A program made the translations under genes and the position numbers. 64,000 bases of DNA, from positions 355,001-419,000 of the forward strand of contig JAGIBK010000002.1 of assembly GCA_017744355.1 (NCBI GenBank), given 5' to 3'. This stretch comes from a bacterium (GTDB lineage Bacteria > Cyanobacteriota > Sericytochromatia > S15B-MN24 > UBA4093). Positions 1 through 8,210 of this stretch are shown here, in pieces (the stretch's first letter is position 1; each line of letters begins with the position of its first letter). Below the pieces are notes generated by a model, which searched no databases, was not told the DNA's origin, and saw only the letters and a list, made by a program, of their open reading frames with translations.

Positions 1-55
1 ATGGAAAGCGCTTGAGCGTTCACGTTTGCCCCTTTGCAAACACGAGGACGGTCAA

Positions 56-101
56 GCGCAAGGCCGGAAAGGGCAAGTGGTCGCCCTTCCCGGCCTTGCG
101 C
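56..101 (-). terminator. hairpin after acyl-CoA dehydrogenase gene
   Basis: Inverted repeat with 19-base arms (56-74 and 83-101), one mismatch and an 8-base loop, starting just past the stop of the leftward acyl-CoA dehydrogenase gene. There is no clear U-tract on the leftward transcript, so it may only stabilise the 3' end. Confidence 0.55.
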
Positions 102-108
102 GTGCGGC

Positions 109-1287
109 TTAGAGCCCGATGTTGCGGGCGATGACGATCCGCTGGATCTGGCTGGTGCCCTCGCCGATTTCGCAAAGCTTGGAGTCGCGCATCATGCGCT
201 CGACGGGGAAGTCCTTGGTGTAGCCGTAGCCGCCGAGGATCTGCACCGCGTTGTTGGTGACGCGGTTCGAGACCTCCGAGGTGTACAGCTTGGCCTGGGC
301 GCCCTCGAGGGTGTGGGGCAGGCCGGCATCCTTGAGGCGCGCGGCGTGGTAGACCATCATGCGGGCCGCGTGCAGCTCGGTGGCGGCGTCGGCGAGCATG
401 GCCTGGACCATCTGGAACTTGCCGATGGGCTGACCGAAGGCCACGCGCTCCTTGGCGTAGGCGAGGGCGGCCTCGTAGGCGCCGGTCGCGATGCCCAGGG
501 CCAGAGCGGCGATCGAGATGCGGCCGCCGTCGAGGGTCTTCATGGCCTGCTTGAAGCCGGTGCCTTCCTCGCTGATCATCAGCTCGGCGGGGATGCGGCA
601 GTTCTGGAACGAGAGGGCCGTGGTGGGCGACCCACGCATGCCCATCTTGCGCTCGTGCTTGTCGATGGCGAAGCCAGGGGTGTCGGTGGGCACGATGAAG
701 CTCGAGATGCCCTTGTTGCCCTTGGACTTGTCGGTCATCGCCATGACGATGACGTACTTGGCGTGGGTGGCGTTGGTGATGAAGTTCTTGGCGCCGTTGA
801 GGACGAAGTGGTCGCCGTCGCGGACCGCGGTGGTCTGCTGGCGGGCCGAGTCGGAGCCGGCCTGCGGCTCGGTCAGAGCCCACGAGCCCATGAACTCGCC
901 CGAGGTCACGAAGGGCAGCCAGTCCTGCTTCTGCTTCTCGGTGCCGAAGTAGACGAGGGGCATGGAGCCCAGGCTGATGTGAGCGGCGTAGGAGAGACCG
1001 GTCGAGCCGCAAACCTTGGCGAGCTCTTCGACGGCCAGCACGTAGCTCAGGGTGTCGGCACCGGCGCCGCCGTACTCCTCGGGAACGGGCACGCCCATCA
1101 GGCCGAGCTTGCCGAGCTTGTCGAAGGTTTCCTTCGCGAAGCGCTCGGTCTCGTCGATCTCGGCGGCGATGGGGGCGACTTCGCGCTTGGCGAACTCGCG
1201 GACCATCTCCTGGAGCTGCAGTTGCTCGTCGGTGAGCCCGTACAGGTTGGTGGCCGAGTAGGGGCTGTTGAGCATCGTGGTGGCCAT
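109..1287 (-). CDS. acyl-CoA dehydrogenase
   Basis: A 392-residue FAD-dependent acyl-CoA dehydrogenase that would oxidise an acyl-CoA to the 2-enoyl-CoA in fatty-acid or branched-chain amino-acid breakdown, passing electrons to ETF. Family features are present: an N-terminal helical domain, the middle-domain signature WALTEPQAGSD, and a C-terminal segment with ILGGYGYTKDFPVER. The glutamate in CEIGEGTSQIQR is at the position of the catalytic base of the short/medium-chain and glutaryl types. Length is typical. The ATG at 1287 follows AGAGAGGA at good spacing. It appears monocistronic, with a strong promoter upstream and a hairpin downstream. Substrate chain length cannot be told from sequence. 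Confidence 0.96.
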   Translation of the reverse strand: MATTMLNSPYSATNLYGLTDEQLQLQEMVREFAKREVAPIAAEIDETERFAKETFDKLGKLGLMGVPVPEEYGGAGADTLSYVLAVEELAKVCGSTGLSYAAHISLGSMPLVYFGTEKQKQDWLPFVTSGEFMGSWALTEPQAGSDSARQQTTAVRDGDHFVLNGAKNFITNATHAKYVIVMAMTDKSKGNKGISSFIVPTDTPGFAIDKHERKMGMRGSPTTALSFQNCRIPAELMISEEGTGFKQAMKTLDGGRISIAALALGIATGAYEAALAYAKERVAFGQPIGKFQMVQAMLADAATELHAARMMVYHAARLKDAGLPHTLEGAQAKLYTSEVSNRVTNNAVQILGGYGYTKDFPVERMMRDSKLCEIGEGTSQIQRIVIARNIGL

Positions 1288-1381
1288 CGTGATCCTCTCT
1301 GTGCGATCTGCCGCCGAAGTCGCATCGGACGAGCAGCAGGGTCGGAAAACCGCTTAGGGCCTGAAACGGCGCGGCGCGTCC

Positions 1382-1410
1382 ATTATAGGGGCCGGCGCGG
1401 CGTTTTTCAA
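1382..1410 (-). promoter_or_regulatory. sigma-70 type promoter for acyl-CoA dehydrogenase
   Basis: On the minus strand: TTGAAA (1405-1410), a 17-base spacer, TATAAT (1382-1387). Consensus -10, near-consensus -35 and ideal spacing. The leader to the ATG would be about 90 bases. Confidence 0.85.
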
Positions 1411-1565
1411 CCGAGAGATTAACCCGAGGTTAACCAGGTGTGGGCCTGGGGGGCGCTGGCAGGGCGCTTCTCAGGCCGGAGTTTCTCCATTTTGGCCCTG
1501 CGTCGGGCCCCCGTGCCGCCGTTAGGATCGCTCCAGATCGCCCGAATTCAAGGAGGGGATTCTCG

Positions 1566-1745
1566 ATGGACCGAGACGCACGCCTCAAGATGGCGCTAGA
1601 GCTGACCCGTCTGGTCTGGGACCTCAGGACGCCCGAGCAGGCCGCTCGCGGGCGATCTGAGCACATCCTCGACGTCTTCGCCTCGTGCTACCAGCGGATC
1701 GAGGAGCTGGAGGTGCCTGAGCAGCCGGTCGTCCCGGCGGACTGA
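1566..1745 (+). CDS. small hypothetical protein, 59 aa
   Basis: A 59-residue charged, helical, cytosolic-looking protein with no signal peptide or membrane segment. The start is the ATG at 1566, preceded by a near-perfect Shine-Dalgarno (AAGGAGGGG, about 1551-1559). The frame is open further upstream, but no other start has comparable support. Codon use is normal for the neighbourhood. It stands alone between a leftward gene and a rightward lipoprotein gene. I do not recognise the family. Confidence 0.75.
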   Translation: MDRDARLKMALELTRLVWDLRTPEQAARGRSEHILDVFASCYQRIEELEVPEQPVVPAD

Positions 1746-1770
1746 ACCTCGTTCGACCTATCACCGCTTC

Positions 1771-1812
1771 ATGCGCCAAATGGCTTACCGAGCAGGTGGT
1801 CATTTGGCGCAT
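1771..1812. repeat. perfect 12-bp inverted repeat, possible operator or 3' hairpin
   Basis: ATGCGCCAAATG at 1771-1782 is matched exactly by its reverse complement at 1801-1812, with an 18-base loop. No T-run follows, so a classical terminator is unlikely. It lies about 80 bases before the lipoprotein start and could be an operator or a stabilising hairpin. Confidence 0.6.
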
Positions 1813-1890
1813 CTCGTGCGAGCAGGCCTGTGGCATCCTGGGGATTAACCAGGTGAATCGGCTTGCCCTCTTACGAGAAAGGAAGCGGCA

Positions 1891-2778
1891 ATGTTCAACA
1901 AGCGATTTATGACGGTCCTGCTCGCCTCGACGGCCGTGGTTTCTCTGACCGCTTGTGCCGGTCTTCCCACGAGCGTTCTCGGTAGCCTCAACGCCCAGCA
2001 GACGGCGGCGGCCCGAGCGATGATCGATGATGCGATCGCTTCCATCCAGACGGACTCGGACATGACCCTCGCGGCGGCCCTCGCCGAGGATTCGAACCTC
2101 AAGATCCAGGCGATCGAGTTCGAGGCGGCGGCTTCGGGCTCGGCGGGCCCCCGTGAGCGCGATCGCTTCGAGCGCTTCAAGGAGCGCGCCAAGCCGCGCC
2201 TCGAGAAAGCCCGCGGCGCGATCCGCACCGCCGAGAAGGTCGAGACCCCGACCGAAGACGGCGGCAAGATCGTCAAGGTCACCATGACGGTCAACCACCG
2301 CAACGAGCTCCAGAGCCGCGTGGTCGAGCGGACCTACGATGCCGACGGCGCGCTGATCGAGGCCAAGGTGCACTTCGAGATGGAGCGCAAGAACGGCCTC
2401 AAGATGACGAGCGATCGCCACCGCAAGCTCGAGGCCGACGGCACCTGGACCGCCAGCTTCAAGAGCGTCATGACCCGCAAGGACGGCAAGACGAAGACCA
2501 TCGAGTGGACCCGCGTCGAGGCCACCGACGGCAGCGAGACGGGCGAGGGCAAGATCACCCGCTTCGACGGCTCGGTCGTCACCATTACCATCACCAAGAG
2601 CGCCGACGGCACCGTGGTGACCAAGACGGTCGACTCCCGCGCCAAGGTGGACGCCGAGATCACCCAGCCCGACGCTGGGACCGAGGCGACGGTGACCGTG
2701 ACCGATGGCGCCAACGGTCAGGTCGCGGCGACCACGACCGTGAGCAACACCGAGGCGGTGGAGCCCAGCGAGCAATAG
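1891..2778 (+). CDS. putative lipoprotein, unknown function
   Basis: A 295-residue exported protein. The N-terminus is a lipoprotein signal peptide with lipobox SLTAC and Cys22 as predicted lipidation site. The mature part is charged and rich in Thr, Lys, Asp and Glu. From about residue 130 it shows regularly spaced beta-strand-like segments (VTMTVN, VERTYDADG, FEMERKNG, VTITITKS), suggesting a repetitive beta structure resembling cell-surface repeat proteins. I do not recognise the family. RBS GAAAGGAAG precedes the ATG. It converges with comEC, whose stop lies 12 bases away. Confidence 0.85.
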   Translation: MFNKRFMTVLLASTAVVSLTACAGLPTSVLGSLNAQQTAAARAMIDDAIASIQTDSDMTLAAALAEDSNLKIQAIEFEAAASGSAGPRERDRFERFKERAKPRLEKARGAIRTAEKVETPTEDGGKIVKVTMTVNHRNELQSRVVERTYDADGALIEAKVHFEMERKNGLKMTSDRHRKLEADGTWTASFKSVMTRKDGKTKTIEWTRVEATDGSETGEGKITRFDGSVVTITITKSADGTVVTKTVDSRAKVDAEITQPDAGTEATVTVTDGANGQVAATTTVSNTEAVEPSEQ

Positions 2779-2790
2779 CGCTCAAGCGCA

Positions 2791-5160
2791 TCAACCGGGG
2801 ACCGGGGCCGTCAGGCTCCGGTCCTTGCGCATGGTGGGCGCCTGCATGGTCTCGATGGTGTAGCGCCGACCATCGGTGCGCACGGTGATCGCGCCATCCC
2901 AGTCGGTCCGGTAGACGGGGCCGTGCTTTTGTAAGCGCGAGAGGGTCTCGGCGGCCGGGTGCCGGAAGGTGTTGCGCGCCCCCACCGAGATGAGGCTCGC
3001 CTCGGGGGCCACCGCTTCGAGAAAGGCCGCGCTCGACCCGTACCGGGAGCCATGGTGCGCCACCTTGAGTAGGGTCGCTGAGAGCCAGGGGCGTTGCTCG
3101 CGCAGCAGGCGCTCTTCGGCCTCGTGCTCGATGTCTCCCGCCAAGAGCATCTTGAAGGCGCCATGCCTGAGCCGCAGGACCACCGAGTTGTTGTTGTGGT
3201 CGGAGCGGGTGCCCGCAAGCAGGGGCCTGCCGGGCGAGAGCACGTCCAGGAAGACGCCCGGTTCGAGACAGAGCGTCTGGCCGCCTTCGGCCGAGCGCCA
3301 AGACACCCGGTGTGCGAGCAAGGTCGCGAGCAGCTGGTGGTGGCCACCCTCCTCGCTTGCTTGGCCGTTCTCCAAGACCTCTTCGCAGGGCATGGCCGAA
3401 AGGATCGTCTTGACGCCACCCATGTGGTCGGCATGGGGATGGGTAACGACGAGACCCGCCAGGCGTGTGACCCCCTGGCGGCGCAAGAACGGCACGATGG
3501 TCCGGCTGCCGGCATCCCCGCCCTCCCAGGTGGGGCCCGCATCCACAAGAAACCATCGCCCGCGCGGCGTCCGGAAGGCAATGGCGTCGCCCTGTCCCAC
3601 GCTCAGAATGGTGATCATCAGCTCGCCTGCGCGGGGCAAACCCTGCCAGAGCACCAGCGCGATCGCTAGTCCGCCTGCGACCAAGCCGTGCTTGAGGCGC
3701 CCTCGCTTCGCGCCCTGGACAGCCCAGATGAGCAAGAGGTACATAGCGCTGCCGCCGAGCCATCCGAGCGGGATCAGGTAGAGGCTCGCGCCAGGCAGGA
3801 CGTGGATTCCCTCGATGCAGGCCTGGAAGGCGCGCAAGAGGAGCCGCAGCACCTCGAAGGGGGGCTGGAGCCAGGGGCCGCCAAGGCCGAGCCCATGCGC
3901 GATCGCCGCCACCGGTACCAGGACGGCGCCTGTGTTGGTCAAGGCCCAGATGAAGCCCATGGCCGCGAGGTTGGCGCCAAGTGCCCAGGCCGAAGCCTGC
4001 CCGAAAACCGCCAGCTGCAGGGGCGTGACCCATACCAGCGCCGCGATCGAGGGGGCGAGGGCGTCTGCGATCGGCTTGGGCCAGCGCGAGAGAGCGGCAT
4101 GGATGAGCGGCGCGGTGTCGAGCAGGGCGTAGGTGGCCAGAGCGCTGAACAGGAAACCGAGGTCGAGCAGGAGGCTCGGGGTGTGCAAGAGCATGCCCCA
4201 GACGGCGAGGGTGAGCGGCCAGAGCCGTTGGCTGCGCCGCATGGTGCCCCAGGCGAGCAGGTTTGCCATCGCCATGATGACCGCGCGCGTGATCGAGGGC
4301 GGCATCCCGGTCATCAGGCCGTAGACGAGGATGCCGCTGCCCGCGAACAGGACCGTGAAATGCCGCGGCAGGCGCAGGGTGCTGCAGAGCCACTTGAGAG
4401 CACCCAGCACGATCAGCACCTGCGCGCCCGAGACCGCGAGGACATGGGCGAGCCCCACGTCCCGGAAGCGCTCGGACAGATCGGAATCGACCGGCGAGGC
4501 GCCAGCGCCGAGCAGGAGGCTCCCGAGCAGGGCTGCCTCCTTTTGGGGCAAGTGCTGAGAGAGGGCGAAGAGAAGGCTGTCCTTGAGGGCGATCGCCATG
4601 CCGGTGAGGCTCCAAGGGGCCGCCTCGAGCCGGGACCAGCGCCGCGCGCTCAGGACTGCGAACAGGCCGCGCCGCGCCATGGCCTCGCGGTAGGATCCTT
4701 CCCCCGGGTTCATGGGCGGTTCGGGCCGGTAGAGCCCGCCTTCGAGCCGGATGCGCTCGCCGAGTCGAGGCCGCTTGCTGCCCGCGAGCCTGACCTGCAC
4801 CCGGCCGCCAAGCCGAAAAGGGTAAGGAGACGTCATGCGCTCGGCGTCGAGCTCAAAGCGAACGCCGCTCGGCGTGGCGATGGGATCCGTCCGGACGCGG
4901 CCGGTCACGATCAGCCAGCGCATGGGCGCAAGCCTTGCGGCATCATCCGGCCCCTCGCGCGGGGTGCGAACCTGCGCCCAGCTTGCAGAGAGGACAAGCA
5001 GGCTCAAGGCGAGCAGCCCATGCCCAAGCAAGGGCCTCAGGTGCTTGCCTGCGAATCGCCACAGCCCGAACCCTGCGAGGCCGAGCAGGGGCCATGGTGT
5101 CTCCAGTGGCAAGAGGATCCCCAGGCACCAGCTCGCTAGCGCCAAGAGGGCCGTCGGCAC
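2791..5160 (-). CDS. comEC: ComEC/Rec2 DNA-uptake channel
   Basis: A 789-residue multi-spanning inner-membrane protein that forms the single-strand DNA translocation channel in natural transformation. The N-terminal soluble/TM region (DUF4131-like, residues about 20-170) is followed by the Competence domain with many TM helices (about 200-500, including AVSGAQVLIVLGAL). A C-terminal metallo-beta-lactamase-like domain (about 515-770) carries THPHADHMGG, an AGDIEHEAEE acidic site and KVAHHGSRYGSS. Start is GTG at 5160, one base after the comEA stop; the sequence between reads TGAGGTG, so the two genes are probably translationally coupled. Type IV pilus genes in this window would supply the uptake pseudopilus. 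Confidence 0.96.
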   Translation of the reverse strand: MPTALLALASWCLGILLPLETPWPLLGLAGFGLWRFAGKHLRPLLGHGLLALSLLVLSASWAQVRTPREGPDDAARLAPMRWLIVTGRVRTDPIATPSGVRFELDAERMTSPYPFRLGGRVQVRLAGSKRPRLGERIRLEGGLYRPEPPMNPGEGSYREAMARRGLFAVLSARRWSRLEAAPWSLTGMAIALKDSLLFALSQHLPQKEAALLGSLLLGAGASPVDSDLSERFRDVGLAHVLAVSGAQVLIVLGALKWLCSTLRLPRHFTVLFAGSGILVYGLMTGMPPSITRAVIMAMANLLAWGTMRRSQRLWPLTLAVWGMLLHTPSLLLDLGFLFSALATYALLDTAPLIHAALSRWPKPIADALAPSIAALVWVTPLQLAVFGQASAWALGANLAAMGFIWALTNTGAVLVPVAAIAHGLGLGGPWLQPPFEVLRLLLRAFQACIEGIHVLPGASLYLIPLGWLGGSAMYLLLIWAVQGAKRGRLKHGLVAGGLAIALVLWQGLPRAGELMITILSVGQGDAIAFRTPRGRWFLVDAGPTWEGGDAGSRTIVPFLRRQGVTRLAGLVVTHPHADHMGGVKTILSAMPCEEVLENGQASEEGGHHQLLATLLAHRVSWRSAEGGQTLCLEPGVFLDVLSPGRPLLAGTRSDHNNNSVVLRLRHGAFKMLLAGDIEHEAEERLLREQRPWLSATLLKVAHHGSRYGSSAAFLEAVAPEASLISVGARNTFRHPAAETLSRLQKHGPVYRTDWDGAITVRTDGRRYTIETMQAPTMRKDRSLTAPVPG

Positions 5161-5161
5161 C

Positions 5162-5704
5162 TCACAGCCTCAAGAAGGGGCGCAGACGACTCAGCTTGCG
5201 TTCGCCGATTCCCGGCACCTCGCGCAATTCATCGAGGCTGCGAAAGCTACCGTGCTTGCTGCGGTAGGCGAGGATGTCGCCCGCGATGGCCGGGCCGATC
5301 CCCGGCAGCGCATCCAGTTGCGCAAGGGTGGCGGAGTTGAGGTTCACGACCTGCGAGGCGTCACCTGCTGCGGCTGCGCGCGCCCGGCGTGTCCGAGGTG
5401 CCTTCGCCGCCACTGGGGCATTCGAGGCAGCGCTTGCGCCATGCTTGGGCACCAAGAGCGCATCGCCGTCCTTGAGGGCTGCGGCCAAGTTGAGGCCCGA
5501 AAGCTCGGCTCCGGGCAGGAGCCCGCCTGCCGCCTGGATGGCGTCCGCGCCGCGCGCGCCCAGGCGAAGCTGGTAGACCCCTGGGCGCTTCACCAGCCCC
5601 TTGACCTGAACGTGGATACTGCTTTCGAGCAGCAGGGACTCCGCCCCGGCGGGCAGGGCAAGGCCGACAAGGAGCAGCCAGGCGATCGACAGGAGCTTGC
5701 GCAT
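5162..5704 (-). CDS. comEA: ComEA-like DNA-binding competence protein
   Basis: A 180-residue exported DNA receptor for transformation. It has a signal peptide or anchor (residues 1-21), then an SLBB-like domain (about 30-88, VKGLVKRPGVYQLRLGARG), an Ala/Arg-rich linker, and a C-terminal double helix-hairpin-helix domain (about 116-178) with VNLNSATLAQLDALPGIGP and REVPGIGERKL. RBS AAAGGAG precedes the ATG at 5704. It forms an operon with comEC, the usual arrangement. The linker is longer and more basic than in many homologues. Confidence 0.94.
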   Translation of the reverse strand: MRKLLSIAWLLLVGLALPAGAESLLLESSIHVQVKGLVKRPGVYQLRLGARGADAIQAAGGLLPGAELSGLNLAAALKDGDALLVPKHGASAASNAPVAAKAPRTRRARAAAAGDASQVVNLNSATLAQLDALPGIGPAIAGDILAYRSKHGSFRSLDELREVPGIGERKLSRLRPFLRL

Positions 5705-5728
5705 CGCGGGTCTCCTTTCTGCTGTGAT

Positions 5729-5757
5729 TTATTTACTATATATCATAATTATTTCAA
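5729..5757 (-). promoter_or_regulatory. AT-rich promoter region of comEA-comEC
   Basis: A stretch of about 30 AT-rich bases in an otherwise GC-rich locus. On the minus strand TTGAAA (5752-5757) is followed by TATGAT/TATAGT-like hexamers (5735-5747) at short spacing and AAATAA at 17 bases. The exact -10 is ambiguous. Confidence 0.45.
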
Positions 5758-5883
5758 GTTCGGCCGATTGCCTTCCCTTCCCGAGTGAGGGCGCAGGCTT
5801 CCAGGATTCCGTGGTAGACTTGATGAAACTTCAACTAAGTCCGGGTTAATGCTGCCCGTTCAAGACAGAGAGGACATTGCATC

Positions 5884-6336
5884 ATGGCCGATACGCTCAA
5901 CCTTCGTCGCCAGGTCATCATCAAGGCGATCGTCACCGACACCTTCAAGCAGCAGGCCTCGGCCGAGCTCCAGGCCGCCCTGCAGAACGTCGACATGAAC
6001 CTCCAGCAGCTGGAGTTCCAGGGCAAGCGCGCGATCGCCGACCTCGAGAAGAAGAACATCACCCCCGCCGGCCCCATGGTCCAGCAGCAGATCGAGGGCA
6101 TCAAGCAGCAGATCGAGGGTGAGCGCGGCCAGCTGATGGCGGCCAAGAACGACATGCTCCAGAAGCTCAACATGATCGGCCAGCTCGACATCGGCTCCGA
6201 GTTCGTCCAGGCCCAGGTCGACAACTTCGTCGACGTGGCGATCGGCGACAACCTCTACCTCAAGCTCTCCTCGCCCGAGGTCATCGTCAAGGATGGCGTC
6301 GTCGTCGAGATCCGTCAGCCGGAGATGATGGCCTAA
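5884..6336 (+). CDS. ylqD: YlqD-like protein
   Basis: A 150-residue acidic protein resembling the YlqD family (PF11068). A largely coiled-coil, Gln/Glu-rich helical region (residues about 25-105) is followed by a short beta-rich C-terminus (LYLKLSSPEVIVKDGVVVEIR). Function is unknown; in Bacillus the gene sits directly before rimM and trmD, exactly as here. No signal peptide. ATG is preceded by GAGAGGAC. Only 2 bases separate its stop from rimM, so it heads this operon. The upstream rpsP and KH-domain genes of the Bacillus cluster are absent. Confidence 0.85.
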   Translation: MADTLNLRRQVIIKAIVTDTFKQQASAELQAALQNVDMNLQQLEFQGKRAIADLEKKNITPAGPMVQQQIEGIKQQIEGERGQLMAAKNDMLQKLNMIGQLDIGSEFVQAQVDNFVDVAIGDNLYLKLSSPEVIVKDGVVVEIRQPEMMA

Positions 6337-6338
6337 CC

Positions 6339-6869
6339 ATGAGCGAGAACGCCGAACGCTACATATCGGTCGGCCGGATCCTCAAGCCCCACGGCGTCCG
6401 TGGCGAGGTCAAGGTCGATCCCATGACCGACGACCCCGCCCGGTTCAAGAAGCTCGAGCGTATCTATTGCCTGCGCTCGAACGGCGAGCGCGTCACCTTG
6501 CACATCGAGGCGGCGCGCTCGGCGGGGCCCGAGACCGTGCTCGTGAAGTTCCGCGAGTACGCGACCCCCGAGGCGGTCGATGCCTTGCGCGATTGTCTGA
6601 TCCAGATCCCGCGCAGCGAGGCGCCCGCCCTGCCCAAGGGCAAGGTCTACTTTGCGGATGTGATCGGCATGGCCGCCCGCGTCCAGGAGACCGGCGAGGT
6701 CCTCGGGACCATCACCGCCATCATCTCGGCCGGCAACGAGCTGCTCGAGATCAAGCGGCCGGACGGCAAGGAGCTCTTGATCCCCTGGGTGGACGCCTTC
6801 GTCTCGAAGGTCGACGCCGAGACCCGCGAGGTCTTGATCACCCCCGTCCCCGGCCTGTTGGAGCCCTAA
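6339..6869 (+). CDS. rimM: 16S rRNA processing protein RimM
   Basis: A 176-residue 30S maturation factor that binds ribosomal protein S19 and helps 16S 3'-domain processing. The N-terminal RimM beta-barrel starts with SVGRILKPHGVRGEVKVDPMTD. A PRC-barrel (about 100-170) contains YFADVIGM, LLEIKRPDGKELLIPWVDAFV and ends in TPVPGLL. Length is typical. The ATG at 6339 lies 2 bases after ylqD, and trmD starts 4 bases after its stop, the conserved rimM-trmD order. Confidence 0.97.
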   Translation: MSENAERYISVGRILKPHGVRGEVKVDPMTDDPARFKKLERIYCLRSNGERVTLHIEAARSAGPETVLVKFREYATPEAVDALRDCLIQIPRSEAPALPKGKVYFADVIGMAARVQETGEVLGTITAIISAGNELLEIKRPDGKELLIPWVDAFVSKVDAETREVLITPVPGLLEP

Positions 6870-6873
6870 CCCC

Positions 6874-7611
6874 TTGCGGATCGATATCCTGACCCTGTTC
6901 CCCGGTATGTTCACCGGCCCCATGACCGAGAGCATGATCAAGCGCGCCCAAGAGGCGGGCCATCTCGACCTCGGCATCCACGACATGCGCGAGCACGCCA
7001 CCGACAAGCATCGCATGGCCGACGATCGCCCCTTCGGCGGTGGCGCCGGGATGGTGATCAAGCCGGACATGGTCTTCGCGGCCGTCGAGAGCCTGCCGCG
7101 CACCGAGCGCACCCGCATCATCATGACCTGCCCGCAGGGCAAGCGCTTCGAGCAGGCGGATGCCAACGCCCTGGCCGAGGAAGAGCACCTCATGTTCCTC
7201 TGCGGCCACTACGAGGGCTTCGACGAGCGCGTCCGCGAGCACCTGGTCACCGACGAGTACTCCATCGGCGACTACGTCCTGACCAACGGCGAATTGCCCG
7301 CCATGGTCATGCTCGACGCCATCGTCCGGCTCATCCCCGGGGTGGTGGGCAAGGAGGAGTCGACCAAGGAGGACTCCTTCTACACCGGCATCCTCGACTA
7401 CCCGCACTACACTCGCCCGGTGGACTTCAGGGGCTGGCAGGTGCCCGAGATCCTGCGCTCGGGGAACCACGGCGCGATCCAGCGCTGGCGCCGGGATGAG
7501 GCCCTGAAGCGGACCTTCGAGCGCCGGCCCGAGCTGCTCGCCTCGGCTCCCCTGGACCGCAAGGACCTCAAGTTCCTCAAAGAACAGTGCGGCTGGGAGC
7601 CTAACCGTTAG
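6874..7611 (+). CDS. trmD: tRNA (guanine-N1-)-methyltransferase TrmD
   Basis: A 245-residue SPOUT methyltransferase making m1G37 in tRNAs that read CNN codons. The TTG start at 6874 gives the family-typical opening RIDILTLFPGMF. The trefoil-knot AdoMet site is visible (LCGHYEGFDERV, then YSIGDYVLTNGELPAMVMLDA), as are PHYTRPVDFRGWQVPEIL and the C-terminal tRNA-binding helices. It is the last gene of ylqD-rimM-trmD; rplS, which usually follows, is missing and replaced by a Roadblock gene. Confidence 0.97.
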   Translation: MRIDILTLFPGMFTGPMTESMIKRAQEAGHLDLGIHDMREHATDKHRMADDRPFGGGAGMVIKPDMVFAAVESLPRTERTRIIMTCPQGKRFEQADANALAEEEHLMFLCGHYEGFDERVREHLVTDEYSIGDYVLTNGELPAMVMLDAIVRLIPGVVGKEESTKEDSFYTGILDYPHYTRPVDFRGWQVPEILRSGNHGAIQRWRRDEALKRTFERRPELLASAPLDRKDLKFLKEQCGWEPNR

Positions 7612-7677
7612 CCAAGCGACAGGGGCGGGTAAGAGGTCAGTGGATCCGCCCGTCCCTTCACGAGCCAGAGGTGCACC

Positions 7678-8106
7678 GTGTCCCAACTCAATCGCATCCT
7701 GACGAACTTCGTCGTCACCGAAGAAGGGATCTCCAAGATCCAGCACTTGCTTGCGGACCTCGTCAAGGACGTGGACGCGGATGCTGCCATGCTGGTCGAG
7801 AAGAGCGGCCAGATGATCGCCACCGACGGCGACGTGCAGGGCCTCGACACCACCGCGATCGCAAGCCTGGTCGGCGGCGCCTTCGCCTCGACCCGCGCGG
7901 TCGCTCGCCTGATCGGCGAGACCGAGTTCCAGGCCATGTTCCAGCAGGGCGAGAACGCCTCGATCTTCATGTACGCCCTGGGGACCAACGACATCCTAGT
8001 CGTGATCTTCAACGACGTGAGCAAGACCGGTCTGGTCAAGGTCCAGGCCCAGCAGACGGCGGTCGCCCTCTCCGCTCAGCTCAGCCAGATGCAGACCGGC
8101 AAGTAG
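7678..8106 (+). CDS. Roadblock/LC7 domain protein (MglB-like)
   Basis: A 142-residue protein of the Roadblock/LC7 family (PF03259), small alpha-beta dimers that act as GTPase-activating or scaffold proteins. Visible features are an N-terminal helix, a beta segment (AAMLVEKSGQMIATDG), a second helix with ASLVGGAFASTRAVARLIG, and a strand pair (SIFMYALGTNDILVVIFN). In Myxococcus and relatives such proteins (MglB) regulate the GTPase MglA to set cell polarity and pilus activity. No MglA is seen here. GTG start at 7678, preceded by CCAGAGGTG. Confidence 0.85.
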   Translation: MSQLNRILTNFVVTEEGISKIQHLLADLVKDVDADAAMLVEKSGQMIATDGDVQGLDTTAIASLVGGAFASTRAVARLIGETEFQAMFQQGENASIFMYALGTNDILVVIFNDVSKTGLVKVQAQQTAVALSAQLSQMQTGK

Positions 8107-8152
8107 CCGATCCTCGAATCCTGCGAATCGATCGTAGCTTGGCCGGAAGTGG

Positions 8153-8161
8153 TGCTATACT
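8153..8161 (+). promoter_or_regulatory. extended -10 promoter of the fol operon
   Basis: TG-C-TATACT (8153-8161) is an extended -10 element. TTGGCC upstream (8139-8144) is too close to serve as a normal -35. The position is about 50 bases before folP. Confidence 0.6.
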
Positions 8162-8210
8162 AGGGGCGTCACCGCTGGTTTTGGACTGTTCGTAGGAAGC
8201 GAGGACTTGG

